Made by a program: the position numbers and the translations under genes. From positions 1,149,753-1,213,752 of the forward strand of contig VXAU01001251.1 of NCBI GenBank assembly GCA_013399695.1: a stretch of DNA of 64,000 nucleotides. Direction: 5' to 3'. Below, in pieces: positions 11,723 through 23,700 of this stretch. The notes under the pieces are model-generated. The model was not told the DNA's origin, ran no database searches, and worked only from the letters and a program-made list of their open reading frames with translations. Positions within the stretch are counted from its first letter, which is position 1. Each line of letters begins with the position of its first letter. This stretch comes from Formicarius rufipectus (lineage: Eukaryota; Chordata; Aves; Passeriformes; Formicariidae).

Positions 11723-14700
11723 TAGTTTTGGGGTTGTTGTTGCTGTTGCTGCAGTTTTCCTCCTGAATGAGGCATTTTGAATCCAACTGAAAGCATCAGA
11801 GCAGAACAAACAAAGATAAACTTTACACATGCTACAAATTCCTCAAAAAGAGCTGGAGATACATTATTCCAGAGCACTGAGACAGGACAGGACAATATTT
11901 TTAGAATAGATGATTTGGTAGTCTACTAAAAGATGATTCTGGTAAATTAGTCCAGTTTTACAAAGAGTTCCATTTTCACTGCACTGAAAGCACCTGCTGG
12001 AGCTCAGCTCTGACCTGCCCTCCTCTGCTGTGTCGTCTCTTTGCCCCCATGCTTACTGCAGGGAAAAGGAGCTTGGTCATTGCATAAACAATTGAGCACA
12101 GTTAAGTGAGTGCAATATATGTAAATGCAGGCTTTGGATTCTTTTGAAGTGTTACTCAGTGTGTTTTGATGAGTCAGAGCTACTTGTAGAAGTAAAGTAC
12201 ATGCCCTTGTTCTAGCAAAAGCAGTCATGGGTGGCAGCTGAAACAAATCAATTTAGTGCACTTGCTGGGGAGTGAATCTTGCACTCGCTTGTCTTCAGGA
12301 TGAATTGCCTTTATCTTCCTACAGGAGGCAAGCAGGGCTCAATGGCTGTTGCACACTAGAGCAGTAGTGTATTCTAAGCCCAGCCCTATCACCAGCCTAC
12401 TGGGCAGTCTGTGGAGGGTTTCTGTGGCCCATTCCTCGCCTCAGTAACATTGTTTGTTCATTTTTAAAGCATTTTGAAAGCTTTTGATAACATACACTAC
12501 TGGCGTGGCAGGGGGTGGTATTACAGCTCCATGATTTTGATAGCATTGAAAAGACTCATGGGGAGTCTGGATGTTGATGGGTCAGGCACTCTTAAATGGT
12601 TGATCCCTGATTTAAGGAGCTTACAGCAAGAAAGAGGAAAAGTCACAGCAACAAGGGAAAAAAAAACCCAATAACTAAAAAGGGCAAAGTAGAGGAGGAA
12701 ATGATCCCATAAGTTAACAATTTGTACAACCTCTGATGAGTTTATTTTGGCTTCTTTCTAGTCCAACAGGCTGTCAGGTCTCTTAGCTATAAATCACACA
12801 GTCTGAACAGAAATTACCTGACATTATGGTGAATTATAAGATATCTGCTCTCTGCAGAGACGTTTCAAATGGACAGCTGAAGTCTATGTAAAAATAAAAA
12901 AAAAAAAAGTCATTGGGTTTTGATGAAAATATATAATGCTGCTTCTGTTTTCTAAAGAAAATAGTCTCATTATTAGGCAGAGTATACCAAGGTCATGAAT
13001 TAAGTGGAGTCAGGGAAACACATCTTTTTAAAAATTAATATTTTTTTTCCTCTTTCTTCCTTCATTGAGAGATGAAATACTCTTTAAATGCCCAAGAACC
13101 TGAATGCTGCCTTTGTTGATCATACAGTTCAGACATAGCTGAGTTGAGCATTAACTTAGCTCTGTAACAGAGAAACTTAGTAAGAGTTTGTAATTTTTCC
13201 TCACTTCAAGACTAATTGATGCTGCAAAAATGTAAAAATATAACACAAGTCCTTACAGGAACCAGATTCAAATTAAAATATGATTTAAACTACTTAAACC
13301 TATCCCCCAACAAGTTATATAAAACAAATATGCCTAGTGCTTCCTGAACAGCTTAAATCAGTTTTCAAAGAAAAAATTATATTTTAAAGGTGATGGGTAA
13401 GGAATGACCATTCATGAGTGCTGTGCCTGCCATTCATTAGAGAGTTACTGAGGCACAGAGTTATTAACAAGCAGCATTCTTAGATGTGTCCTGGGAAAAT
13501 GGCTCTTCCTTGTGAGAGTAAGGCAGCCCTCCAGCTGCTCATCACATCCTTCCCAGCCCGTGTACCTGATCCATGGGATGGGAGTAGGATCCTCCACCAG
13601 CTGCATAAGATGAGTTGTTTTATCATTTATTTGCCACCAGAGGTAACTCCAGGTCATCCTATGCATCAGTTTAAGCAGGCATGGTTGACAGTCCCATGAA
13701 GTAGACACAGATGCTTTTGGTTTGAGGCATTCAAACTTTGCAAAGGCTCTTCACAAACTTGGAAAACATAATCTCTAATGTTGGTTTGCTTTGATTTTTT
13801 ATCTTCCTCTCTTGTATCTACATAAGTTGCTCTGCTGTCATTCAGCTTAAGCCTTGCAGAAATAGCTGCCAATAAGAGTGCTATCTGGGAATCATGTTGT
13901 GCACATCTCCCAATAAAGTACTTTCTAGGGTCAGGCTTCCTTTTGTACATTGTCCTTAATACAACATTCTGTTTTGGTACTGAGGGTGATGTCAGGTCCG
14001 TACAGCAGTACATACACAGCTCCTGATCTGTGGGAAGAACAGGCAGTGCTTAGGAGGGCCCTCAAACTGGCCCAGTACCTCTGATATCCAGTTACTAAAA
14101 GAAGATAGATTAAGAAACAATGACACACCGACGCTTTAACTGACATCACCAAGTGCAATTGTGGCCTTAATGACATGTATTTGATGTGATTAAAGCAAAT
14201 ACAGAAGTAAGAGGGGATAAAGAATGTGTGCTGTATTTAAAATCAGATGATGTTAACATCTCTACAAGGCTGCAAAAGAAATAGTTTCTATTGCCCATCC
14301 CACCTTTCCACCACATTAATTCCATAAACCTCTTTTGTATCACACTTTTACTGCCCTCGCCGTGCACAACCTGGCTGTAACGTAGTGACAGCAGCCAAAT
14401 GCTTCTTCCAAAATAACAAAACATAAATACGGTTGTACCTTTTGCAAAAGAGCAAAAACATTATACATCCATAATTAACTGTAATGCAAACCTTCAGGCC
14501 AGAGCTGAAATGGGGGAAGTGGTGCTATCAAGAAGCACCTTAACCCATTTTCTAGAAGCCATTAGGACATCCTTTGCAGAATCATGTGAGTGATGTGAGG
14601 CACAGTAACACTTCCCAGTGTGCCCTTATGTGGTGTGGTTGGAGGTGACTGCGGCTTTCTGCATCCATGCTCGGTTCATAAACACTCTTTGCTTTGGTGT

Positions 14701-15863
14701 GTGTTTGGTCATTCCAGAGGGAAGTGCTGCCAGAGGACTCAGGGATTCTGCTGACTGAGGACAATATTCACCCCCACACCTTCTGGTGGCTCTGCTGTGT
14801 GGTAGCAGCTCTGACTATATGGGGTCATGAGCAATTGGGACTTCCACAATTTGAAGAGCTCCAGCTGTTTCCAAAGCTGTGGTTTCTAGCATGAGACCAC
14901 CCATTTTCAAAAACACGTTGGACACTTGAAAGCAAAACCTCATAGATTTTCAGGAGCAATTCTGAAAAGGTAATGATACCTGCCTTTTCCCTTCTGACTC
15001 CAAGGATGCTACTTTGATATTTTTAATGTGTCCAAATTAATAGTTAAATCTCTAAAGTACTAGTGCTCATTGTTGTAAACAGTGCGTTAAATCTTCAAGC
15101 CTGTTGTTTATTTTCAAAGGTATATTCTGGTGACAAATGTAGAATTTAACTCTATTAATGGGTTGAGCCAAGGCATTTAATGTTTTGCAAATTATAATGA
15201 TTACCTAGGAACAATCACCAGAAGAATTTTCTCTTGAATAATATAGAAAGACTAAACCTAGGACTAATCTTATAAATCTGCTTTTAAAAAAGAAACTAAA
15301 TCTGGAAAAAAAATTCTAAGGCTGCAAGTTTTCTGAAATTACTGTTCTGTTACTATTATCCACCAGATTCTTCAAGCATTTCCTGATCTTATACAAAACC
15401 ATTCCTGCCTACCTCAGAGGATGTATGACCAAAAAGGGCAATTAAATGGTAGTGGAGGGTTCTGTAGGGATCAGCCTCTGCGGGCCCAGTGCATACCATG
15501 TCTGTTCAGTTCCCTTCTGCTCACACCTTGGCTCCCCTCTTGGCACTGCAGCACTGCTGAGCAGCCTTAGATGGGTCAGGGTCATGCTTAGCTGCTGTGT
15601 AAAGGAGTTAAAGAGTTCACTGGCTAAATAAGACAGAGAAAATAGGGTCCTTTTCACTGCTGTCAACAACATGCTTGACTGCTGCATATACTCTGTTGGG
15701 GTAGGAAAGAGAGCTGGCATATGGAAATGCAGAAAGATCCACCTATGATCTGGAAACTGATAATGTGCACAGGTTTAATTGAGAAGAAGCAATAGGAACC
15801 AACCCTTGCATGCCTGATAATGAATTTGACCTAATTTTTGTATGGAAATGGAAACGGTTAATA
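11723..15863. other. Non-coding DNA, nothing recognised
   Basis: About 4 kb without transposon words. The longest frame is 115 codons on the minus strand (13666-14013); it has no recognised domain and no obvious homolog. A run of A lies near 12897. No gene is supported. Confidence 0.55.
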
Positions 15864-15879
15864 TTTTTTTTTTTTTTTT
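15864..15879 (+). repeat. T16 homopolymer
   Basis: Sixteen consecutive T. Retrotransposon or processed-pseudogene sequence is not evident beside it. Confidence 0.9.
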
Positions 15880-16591
15880 GTGAAAGAAGATTGTTATGCA
15901 AATGTGTGTGAAGCTGTGTTTATATATACATATAAATCCATACATACAATAACATCTCATTAAAAGAAAGAATACTTTTTTGTTTATTTTGAATAGTGCA
16001 ATTCATAAATACTGCTTTTTGTGGATATTGTTAGATGGTATTCTCCTGGATGACAAAACTCAATACCAACTCAGGGTAAAAAATGAAGCAGAAAGAACTA
16101 CTGTGGAATTATACTCGTTTATATTCAGTTTAGGCAAGAAGAATCAGAAAAATTGATACAATTCAACCAGCACTAACAGGCCTGTTAATTTAGTTGTATG
16201 TCTTTGAATGAAATGAACTGGTGAAAAAGGATCTTGCAAGTGAATGTTGTACCTCAAAGCAAATGAAGAATTGTGAAGGCAGTTTTGATGCAAAGCCTCA
16301 AGGTTTTTGGGTGCTGCTTAACATTTTAGGCATGGACAGACTAGTCTCTCTTCTGCACTAATACAAGTCCTACAATAAGAAAGAAGGTTGTAGGACTAGA
16401 TGATGTACATCTATAGACCATCTTCTGTTTTCTTTTTTATGGTTTAATGGTCATAACAATATATGGCAAATATCACTGGGCACAGAAGATTCTAATTCTA
16501 AAAATATTCCCTAACTTTCCACAGTCCAAATCCCTGCTTTATGGACTGCTTTTTTTTCAGAGCCATGCAATGATATTGGCAAAAAAAACAT

Positions 16592-16643
16592 CCAACCAAC
16601 CAACCAACCAACCAACCAACCAACCAACCAACCAACCAACCAA
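16592..16643 (+). repeat. (CCAA)13 microsatellite
   Basis: Thirteen perfect CCAA tetranucleotides preceded by an A8 run. The opposite strand is (TTGG)13. Short frames read Pro-Thr-Asn-Gln on the plus strand and Trp-Leu-Val-Gly on the minus strand, which are translation artefacts. The purity suggests a polymorphic marker. Confidence 0.97.
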
Positions 16644-18874
16644 ACTCCCTCTGACATTGTAAGATCCCAATAAGATAAATTTTGACATCCCAGATGTCAT
16701 CTCCAAGGCAATCTGGAAAAGTTGTATATGGCACAGGAGAGTTAGCTCTTCAGCACATAAGTGCTAGTAGGAGATTGGATAATGAATTACCCAACTTACT
16801 GGTCAGCAGATGACTTTTTTTTTTTTCCTTATCCTTGGTATAGGCACAGAACAGAGATCTGTGCTGTTCCTCAGTCATGCATTTTTATCATATTTTGGAG
16901 CTGATGCAGCTCTTCAAAAGTTCTTTCCAGGGGTATTGAGATGCTGTTGTTCATATTTGGGATCAGGTGCAATTTTTTTTTCTCTAGCTATCGAGAAGTT
17001 CAGAAAAAAAACCCCACAATTTGAAAAGTGCCAAACTGTTCTCCAGCTTCCCTTACCTTTTCTGACTTGCAGAAGATAATGAATTAAGAAAATGTGATTT
17101 TTAAATAACATTTTTTGGGTGACATTTTCAAAATGCTTTTATTTCTCTTGAATTGCAGTGATTTCTCATTGAGAAATATTCTTAGATTTTATTAGCAAAA
17201 ACTGGTTGGTACCAGAATAAATTTGGATTGGAAGATGGCTTGGAAAAAATATGACTTCTGTAATAGCTTCAGAAGTGTTAGTGAACGAAAAAATATTTTC
17301 ACAGTAGTTATCCAAAACACTTTGTAGTCAAAGTATCTGTGGAAAACCCTTGCTACAGGCTGATGTGAAATAATCTACAGTGTCAACCCATGCTACAAAA
17401 ATGAAGACACAAAGAACTTGTCTGCTCTTAAAGGAGAGATTAGCTTCATTCCCAAAACAGGGTATAAAATAGTCTTTCCAAAACTTACTACTTCTCAATA
17501 TTATGTTATTCCAATTATTATTGTTAGTCATATAAATGTCCAATCAAGTGGAGCCTTTGCAATTTAGGTCTCAAGAAAAACATGAAAGCTTGGATCCCAC
17601 GGTTTGATTGCCCTTGGTATGAAAAGTGATAGTTCCCTGAGTGGTTTTGCATATCCTACCTTTTAATTTAGCTGAGTGCCCTTTGTTGTTTTCCTTTCTC
17701 ATGCACGTGTTCATTTCAATCTCTTTTCACTTGAAAGATTTTCCATGCCTTTCTTTTTTCACCTCCCTTTCCTGAAAATATATGTCTTTACCAGCATTTG
17801 CAAATTAGCACAGTCAAAGACATTTTTATTCTCATGGCTATCTTTGTTTTGACTGTTTATTTCCGAGAGGGATGTTTGCTTCAAAGATTATATTCTTGTG
17901 TCTAAAATCTTTAGGCAAAACAGAGCCTTTGTAGCAACTGGGGTATGTCTGCTCTGCTCCTGTGACAGTTGTGGCTGCTTCTGGAGGGCTTACTTTGGCA
18001 TCTTTATCCTTTGAGTGTGAGACTAACTCAAGGAAGCCTGTCTTTTTCTCACCTGGGTAAAGATGCCTGTCATGAGATTTAGCAAAAGCACCACACAGAA
18101 CTGCAGCTTATTCTAATTCCTACAAATAACATAGTGTAGCTGTTTCTATGAAGGTTTAATTTATTTAGTTGAAAAACAGTCTTGTCATTGCTTGTGATAA
18201 TATCAATATTGTTATTGATTCAAGCATCCTTAATTTACACTGGGAAGTGCTTAAGTGCTGTGGTGAAAGCATGCATAGAAAAATCTGCAGACAGACAGAT
18301 AGCTTCTAGGGACAGCTGGTTTCTGAAGGAAGAGCTGGCCACTTTTGGTGCTGTTTGCTTGTCTGAAACATAACATTGCCATGATATTTTCTCAGCTGTG
18401 CTTAAGCAAAAGGAAACCACTGCCCTTTGCCTTACGGACATTAATTTCCTCTATTAACCCATCTCCTGATTCTACCTGATGATGAATAGTGTCACCAGTT
18501 GTTTTAAATATATCTCAACTCAAAGTAACAGGACAGAAACTTTTTATGTGTGTTTCCTTTCATTCTTTAGCCTGGAACAGCTTCCTTGTTAACCATAAGC
18601 ACAACTTGCTTATTTTACATATTATTCACACTAGATGACTGGTTTTGGGTTAAAATCCCTCCCAGACATAAAGAACAACAGGCCAGCACATCACCTGAGG
18701 TGTTGTTTCATAGGTCATGCAGTTGATCACTTTCTGGACCAGATTTACAATTAGTTTTAATTTATATAAACCCCTGATTTGTCTACCTTGATGACCTGCA
18801 AACTCACTTTTAGCCTTCATCTGAACTGCTCTGTCATGATATTTAACTTATAGTTGACAATTTCTGGCAAATGG
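16644..18874. other. Non-coding DNA, nothing recognised
   Basis: AT-rich unique sequence with T runs near 16813. Frames are shorter than 90 codons and have no family motif. Confidence 0.55.
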
Positions 18875-18925
18875 AGATTTTAAAGCCAGAAGGGACCTTT
18901 GCATCATTTAATCTGATTGTACAAT
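18875..18925 (-). mobile_element. Old CR1-type LINE 3' end fragment
   Basis: The words AAAGCCAGAAGGGACC and ATCATTTAATCTGA match the complement of an older CR1 3' UTR class common in turtles, crocodilians and birds (consensus roughly 'GGCCAGAAGGGACCA...ATCATCTAGTCTGAC'). It is short, lacks the octamer tail and is substituted throughout, so its limits are approximate. Confidence 0.6.
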
Positions 18926-19892
18926 CTGCTCTTTCCCATGGACTTTAATGTGAACACTGCAAAATTTCTGAACACTGTGGAAAAAAAATCACATTGAAAC
19001 CTCTCTCTCATGATTTTGAGTTGGACAAAAGAGCAGATGAAGCTTAGACTCAGTAATAAAAGACTAAGCAATAAGTTCTCAGAAGCTGGGGGTGAGAACT
19101 CCTTTGTTTTGTAGGATACTGAGGTAAGTCTTTTAAGGTGCAAGTGCCTTGCACCTCCATTTTAGATAAATTTGCAGCCACTCAAAACAAAAAATGTAAG
19201 ATTGACATTTAGTAAGTTTTAAGGCTGTTTCAATACCAGGGTTGATTGATAGAATTATTTCAAGTCATAAAAGAGGACTGAATATGAAAGAAGAAATCTC
19301 TGCTAGGCTAAGTGTGATCCCTGATGTCCTGTCATGATTTGCAAATAGAAATGTCACACAACTTCTAGGAATTTCAATCTCAGAATTTCTTCTTTTCTTT
19401 TATGAATTTCAGGAGAAATTGGCACTTGCTCAAGCTTCCCGTCTTAAAGGAGGAAGAAGAGGAATACTGCAGTTTTGTGTAAAGGTGTCCCAGTTGTCCC
19501 TTAGACATTAGGGAGCTTAACACAACTGTTCTCAAGCAGGCACTGTGCTGGACATCCCCAAAGAACTGTCCATGTAGATAACGCTAATTTCCATCTGTTT
19601 CCATACCTTAACCCTCCTAGATGAACACTTCATATACCATCCCATCTGCTATCCCTACGTGAATTCCTTTGGCTTTGTTGTGGATCTCAAAAGCAGTGAG
19701 TGGAAGTGGTTCATGTGTTTGATAAGGAGAAGAGAAGCCATCCTGGATTTGTGGATTTCAGGATAAAGTCTGACAATCTGAGTAGATACAAGGCCAACAC
19801 TGGAAAGTTTTATGAGTGACTTGCTTGTAGCTATGGAAGTTATATAGGTATATAAGTATAACTTCCAATTTTAAAAAAGAAAATAAGTAAGA
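18926..19892. other. Non-coding DNA, nothing recognised
   Basis: Unique sequence between two CR1-derived pieces. There is no exon or RNA gene. Confidence 0.5.
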
Positions 19893-20772
19893 CCCAAGGA
19901 ATTACAGGTCAGTCAGTCCTACCCTTAGGCCCATAAAGGATCATGAAATGAATTCCCCTGGAAACTATAGCAAGGCACATGGAAGTTAAGGAGGTGATTG
20001 GTGACAGCCAAATTTTGCCTAACAAATTTAGTGGCCTTCTATTACGGGGTTACAGCAGTGGTGGATGAGGGAACAGACACCTGGACTTGTGCAGAGCGTA
20101 TGACACTGTCTCATGCAGCATACTTCTCTCTGAACTGAAGGGACACAGATTTGACAGTCACTTGGTGGATAAGGAATGGGCTGGATGGTTGCAAGTAAAG
20201 AGTTGTGGCCAATGGCTCAATGTCTCCGTGGACACCAGTGGCACCCTCAGCGGTCAGTATTGGTTTACTGGTGTTGTTTGTCTTCATTGTTGGTGACATG
20301 GACAGTGGGATCAAAGGTACCTCCCCAGAGAGTTTACAGGTGACACCAAACTGTGTGATATGGTCAACTCACCGGAAGGAAGGAATGCCATCCAGAGGGA
20401 CATGGACAGGTGTGAGAGCTGGGACCTGTGAAGTTCCTGAAGTTCAAGGCCAAGTGCAAGGTCTTCCACTTGGGCTGGGGCAATCCCAAGCACAAATACA
20501 GGCTGGGTGGAGAATGGATTGAGACTAACCCTGAGGAGAAGGACTTGCGGGTGTTGGTTGATGAGCAAGAGGACCACAAAGATGATCAGGGAGCTGGAAC
20601 ACCACTCCTTAGAAAACTGACTGAGAGAATTGGGATTGTTTTTGTTGGGATTGATAGTGTGGAGAAGAGAAGGCTCTGAGGAGACCTTATAGCACCTTCC
20701 AGTACCTTAAGGGGGCCTAAAAGAGACCTGGAGAGGTGCTTGTTTTACAAAGGCATGGAGTGACATCTAGAT
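19893..20772 (+). mobile_element. CR1 LINE ORF2 reverse-transcriptase remnant
   Basis: A plus-strand CR1 piece covering the C-terminal half of the ORF2 reverse transcriptase into the early 3' UTR. Recognisable in order are the block around CTATAGCAAGGCACATGGA, GTGGCCTTCTATTACGGGG, TGGATAAGGAATGGGCTGGA, the DSGI region (ACAGTGGGATCAAAG), GGCCAAGTGCAAGGTC, and the GAGAAGAGAAGGCTCTGAGG / GGGGGCCTAAAAGAG boundary. Against the CR1 consensus as I know it, a block of roughly 200-250 bases is missing near 20565, where the text jumps from the 'LVDE' codons to 'GATGATCAGGGAGCTGG'. Part of the catalytic block near 20085 is also lost. The 3' UTR and octamer tail are absent, so this copy has lost both ends. 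Short frames such as 20428-20679 are broken pieces of the former protein. Confidence 0.93.
20205..20679 (+). pseudogene. Broken CR1 reverse-transcriptase coding remnants
   Basis: Two overlapping out-of-phase frames (20205-20522 and 20428-20679) each preserve part of the CR1 ORF2 C-terminal region. In the second, KAKCKVFHLGWGNPKHKYRL and a following 'NPEEKDLRVLVDE' stretch correspond to the conserved 'KCKVLHLG...Y.LG...S..EKDLGVLVD' block. The frame shift between them and the deletion near 20565 show it is dead. It has no independent gene function. Confidence 0.85.
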
Positions 20773-23700
20773 CCTTCTGAAGTCTCAGCATCTTGTCCAA
20801 ATCAGAAGTGTCTGACCTGTCGAGGCAACTAATCTTCCCTTCCTCTGTGTTCAAGGATGCAGAGACTGAGTTCTGATGGCCAGCATAGGAAGTTTGGTTC
20901 ACAAAGAATGATGAAAAAGCCACAACGCTTTTTGCACCTGCACATAGTCATCAAGTGACAGTCAATCATTATAGTCCAATATTTTTTTACAGCTGTTCTT
21001 TAAACAATAGGGCTTTCCGTGACAATGATAACCAGAAGGGAAATGTCACCGCAAATATATCCCAGAGGAAAAGAGTGAGCTGAGTGAAACCGCAGTGTGC
21101 TCAGTCTTGGCTGTATTCAAACTAATAAAACTCTTGCCTCCAGATGTTAGGCCAGATAATAGCATGTAGACAGACAAGCCATAGTGCCTAGAATAAATCT
21201 TTCAGTAATGGGTGCATTAAAAATAAAATAGGTAGATTAGATGGATTTAGCCATCTATTTCAGACAGTAAGAAAAAGTAGATACCTGAGGAACTGTTGAG
21301 GCAAGAGAACATGTGGACACAACTTCCTTGAACACTGGATCAGCATCTGTGGAGAACAGCACTGAGGAAGACTCTTGCCAGATTGAATCTGGACCTAGAT
21401 TTGTCCTGAGTTTCTATGGAACAAATCACTGAAAACATGTTGCTAATTCTATATTAGTAAAACCACCCTTTTGGTCACGAGTTCTATTTGAGGTAGCCTC
21501 ATTTGCTCAGGGACCAGTTCTTCCAGGTTTTGGGTCCAAGAGTTGCTCCTTATTGTCATTCTAATTCATTGAATGTCAGAGGATGAGTGGAGGCATCACA
21601 AAAATGATGTCGACATGACTGAATAAACCCCTTTATTTCTAAATTATTTCCCAAGCTCCAATGACAATACCCCTTCATCTTTCTCTCTCCTCTGCATCCC
21701 AAAGGGCACAATAACCTCCAGTGTCAAAGCAGATGTTTGGAGTAAACGCACCAGCTGAGTGCTAAAACCCCCCCTCCAAACCTTCCAGAGAGCCACTCCT
21801 GTGCTGTACTTGTTCACAGCTGGTCTGCCTTGATCATGAGAATCTCAAATACAGAATGAAGCCTGGCACTGGATTTTGGTAGCTTTGTTTATGATTGTAA
21901 CAGCTTCCTCCAGTGCTTGCCAGAAAAGATGCAGATTTGGGTTGGTTGCTGTTCTTCACATGAAACTCTACATGGTTCAGAGGTAGAACTGTGGCTTTTT
22001 TTGTTTGTTTGTTTATGTTTACTATGCACAGTAGTATCTACAGGTGTAGGTAACTATAAAGTAATATTAAATTTGATGATAAAAATAACATATTTCTGCT
22101 TCTGTGTCACATTTTTCAATACACTCTGAAATAATCAGCTTCTGAGAAAAAATAATAATAACAGAAAAGCCTGGAGGGGATGTAATTTCTGTGTTAAAAT
22201 CATGTATACCTCCACTGACTAATCACTCAGGGGTTTGTGCTGGTACTCTTGTCTTGTACTGTTTCTTTCTCTGAAGGTTTATTTTGGTCTCAGACCATGC
22301 AGTTAAACTTCCTTGGTTTTAATAAGTTGCTGCACCTTTGCCTAAGGCTGTGATTGAATATGTGGGCAGTCACTGTGGTTCAGCTGACACTTGGAAACTT
22401 ATTATGCCATGTTAACTTGATTTTGAATTTGCACCTTGGGGAAGCTATTTACCTGAAATACTCAATTTTATGGTGACAAACAAAATCAAAATCTCCAAAT
22501 TTCACTGAGGACAAGAAAAACCCAAACCTATGGAAATTCCAGCACAAACAGAATTGACAGTGTTAGGCAGTAGGTAGGAACACTCTCAAAAGCTGTGAGG
22601 ATTCTATTTAACTGTTGGCAAACCATGTCTGAATGTCAAGCTTGTGTAGAATTAGGATATAAGAAATGTTATTGGGATTTCGTGTTATGTGGCATAAATT
22701 TCACAACAGTCCTGTGCCATCCTGGCTCTTCCTATCATAGACAATTTCAATTATTTCCTTCGTGCCCAAAAGTACTTGCAGGAGGCCCAAGGTGTATAAG
22801 CAGTGTAAGTATATAAGGTGTAATTGTCAGAGTGTGGAAGAATTTCTGAAGCATCTTTGGTAATGGTCATTATTGATAAAACATCTCTGGTGTGATCTGG
22901 TCTAATTATTTTAATGCTCTACATAAGCATTTTCTCTGGTTGGATGGGCAGGTCATGTTTCCTCCCAATCAGTGTGAGAAGGGTCCCAAGTCTGATGACT
23001 CAGCTCCACTGACAAAAGATTCAGACCCAAATGCCCATGTTGCATCGTGAAGAATTCCAACTACTGAAAATATATGAAATACCTCTGAGATTTTCAGCAG
23101 TGACACCTTTGAAATGACCACTGTTTTACCAGAAATATCACCATCACTGCTCTAATCTTTGTATCCCCTTACTATTGTAAATGATGACTCTCAATAGTAC
23201 AGAAAAAAACAAAAACACAAATTCAGGATGTTGTCAGCTTGGTCAAGGGCCATAATAGCCTCACAAGTTAAGGCTTAGCTAAGGAAGTGTCATAAAAAAT
23301 TCACTGTGGTAGCATAGGCTATAGCTGGAACTATAAATATTCTTAAAACTAACGCTCTAATTATTTCTGGCTACTAAACACTCTTTTCCCTTAAAAAATA
23401 AATAAAAAGAGAAAAGATAAAAAAAAAGAGTGTAATTATAAGTGTTAACATTCTGATGACAGATCTCCATCATTAGAATAGGCCATACAGACATATAAAA
23501 CAGAAGGGTTAGATAGGCAAGGTGGGAGTAGTTTTCAGCCGCAAGGCTAGAATAGACATGGTCCTTTCCCCAGGCAGTCTGGGGTGAGGCTGCAGCATCC
23601 TTTGGCTCCTTCCTCCATCAATCTGCCCCTGAGAGATAATATTTTCTCTTCCCCCAAAGCACTTTTAATCTGAAAAGTGAGTGGGTGAAGCTGGAGAGGA

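Noticed and set aside
16385..16430. CR1-like words (AGGACTAGATGATG) on the plus strand
   Set aside because: A single short word without the flanking 3' UTR blocks or tail.
16447..16734. Tetrapeptide-repeat proteins (PTNQ on the plus strand, GWLV on the minus strand)
   Set aside because: Direct translation of the CCAA/TTGG microsatellite.
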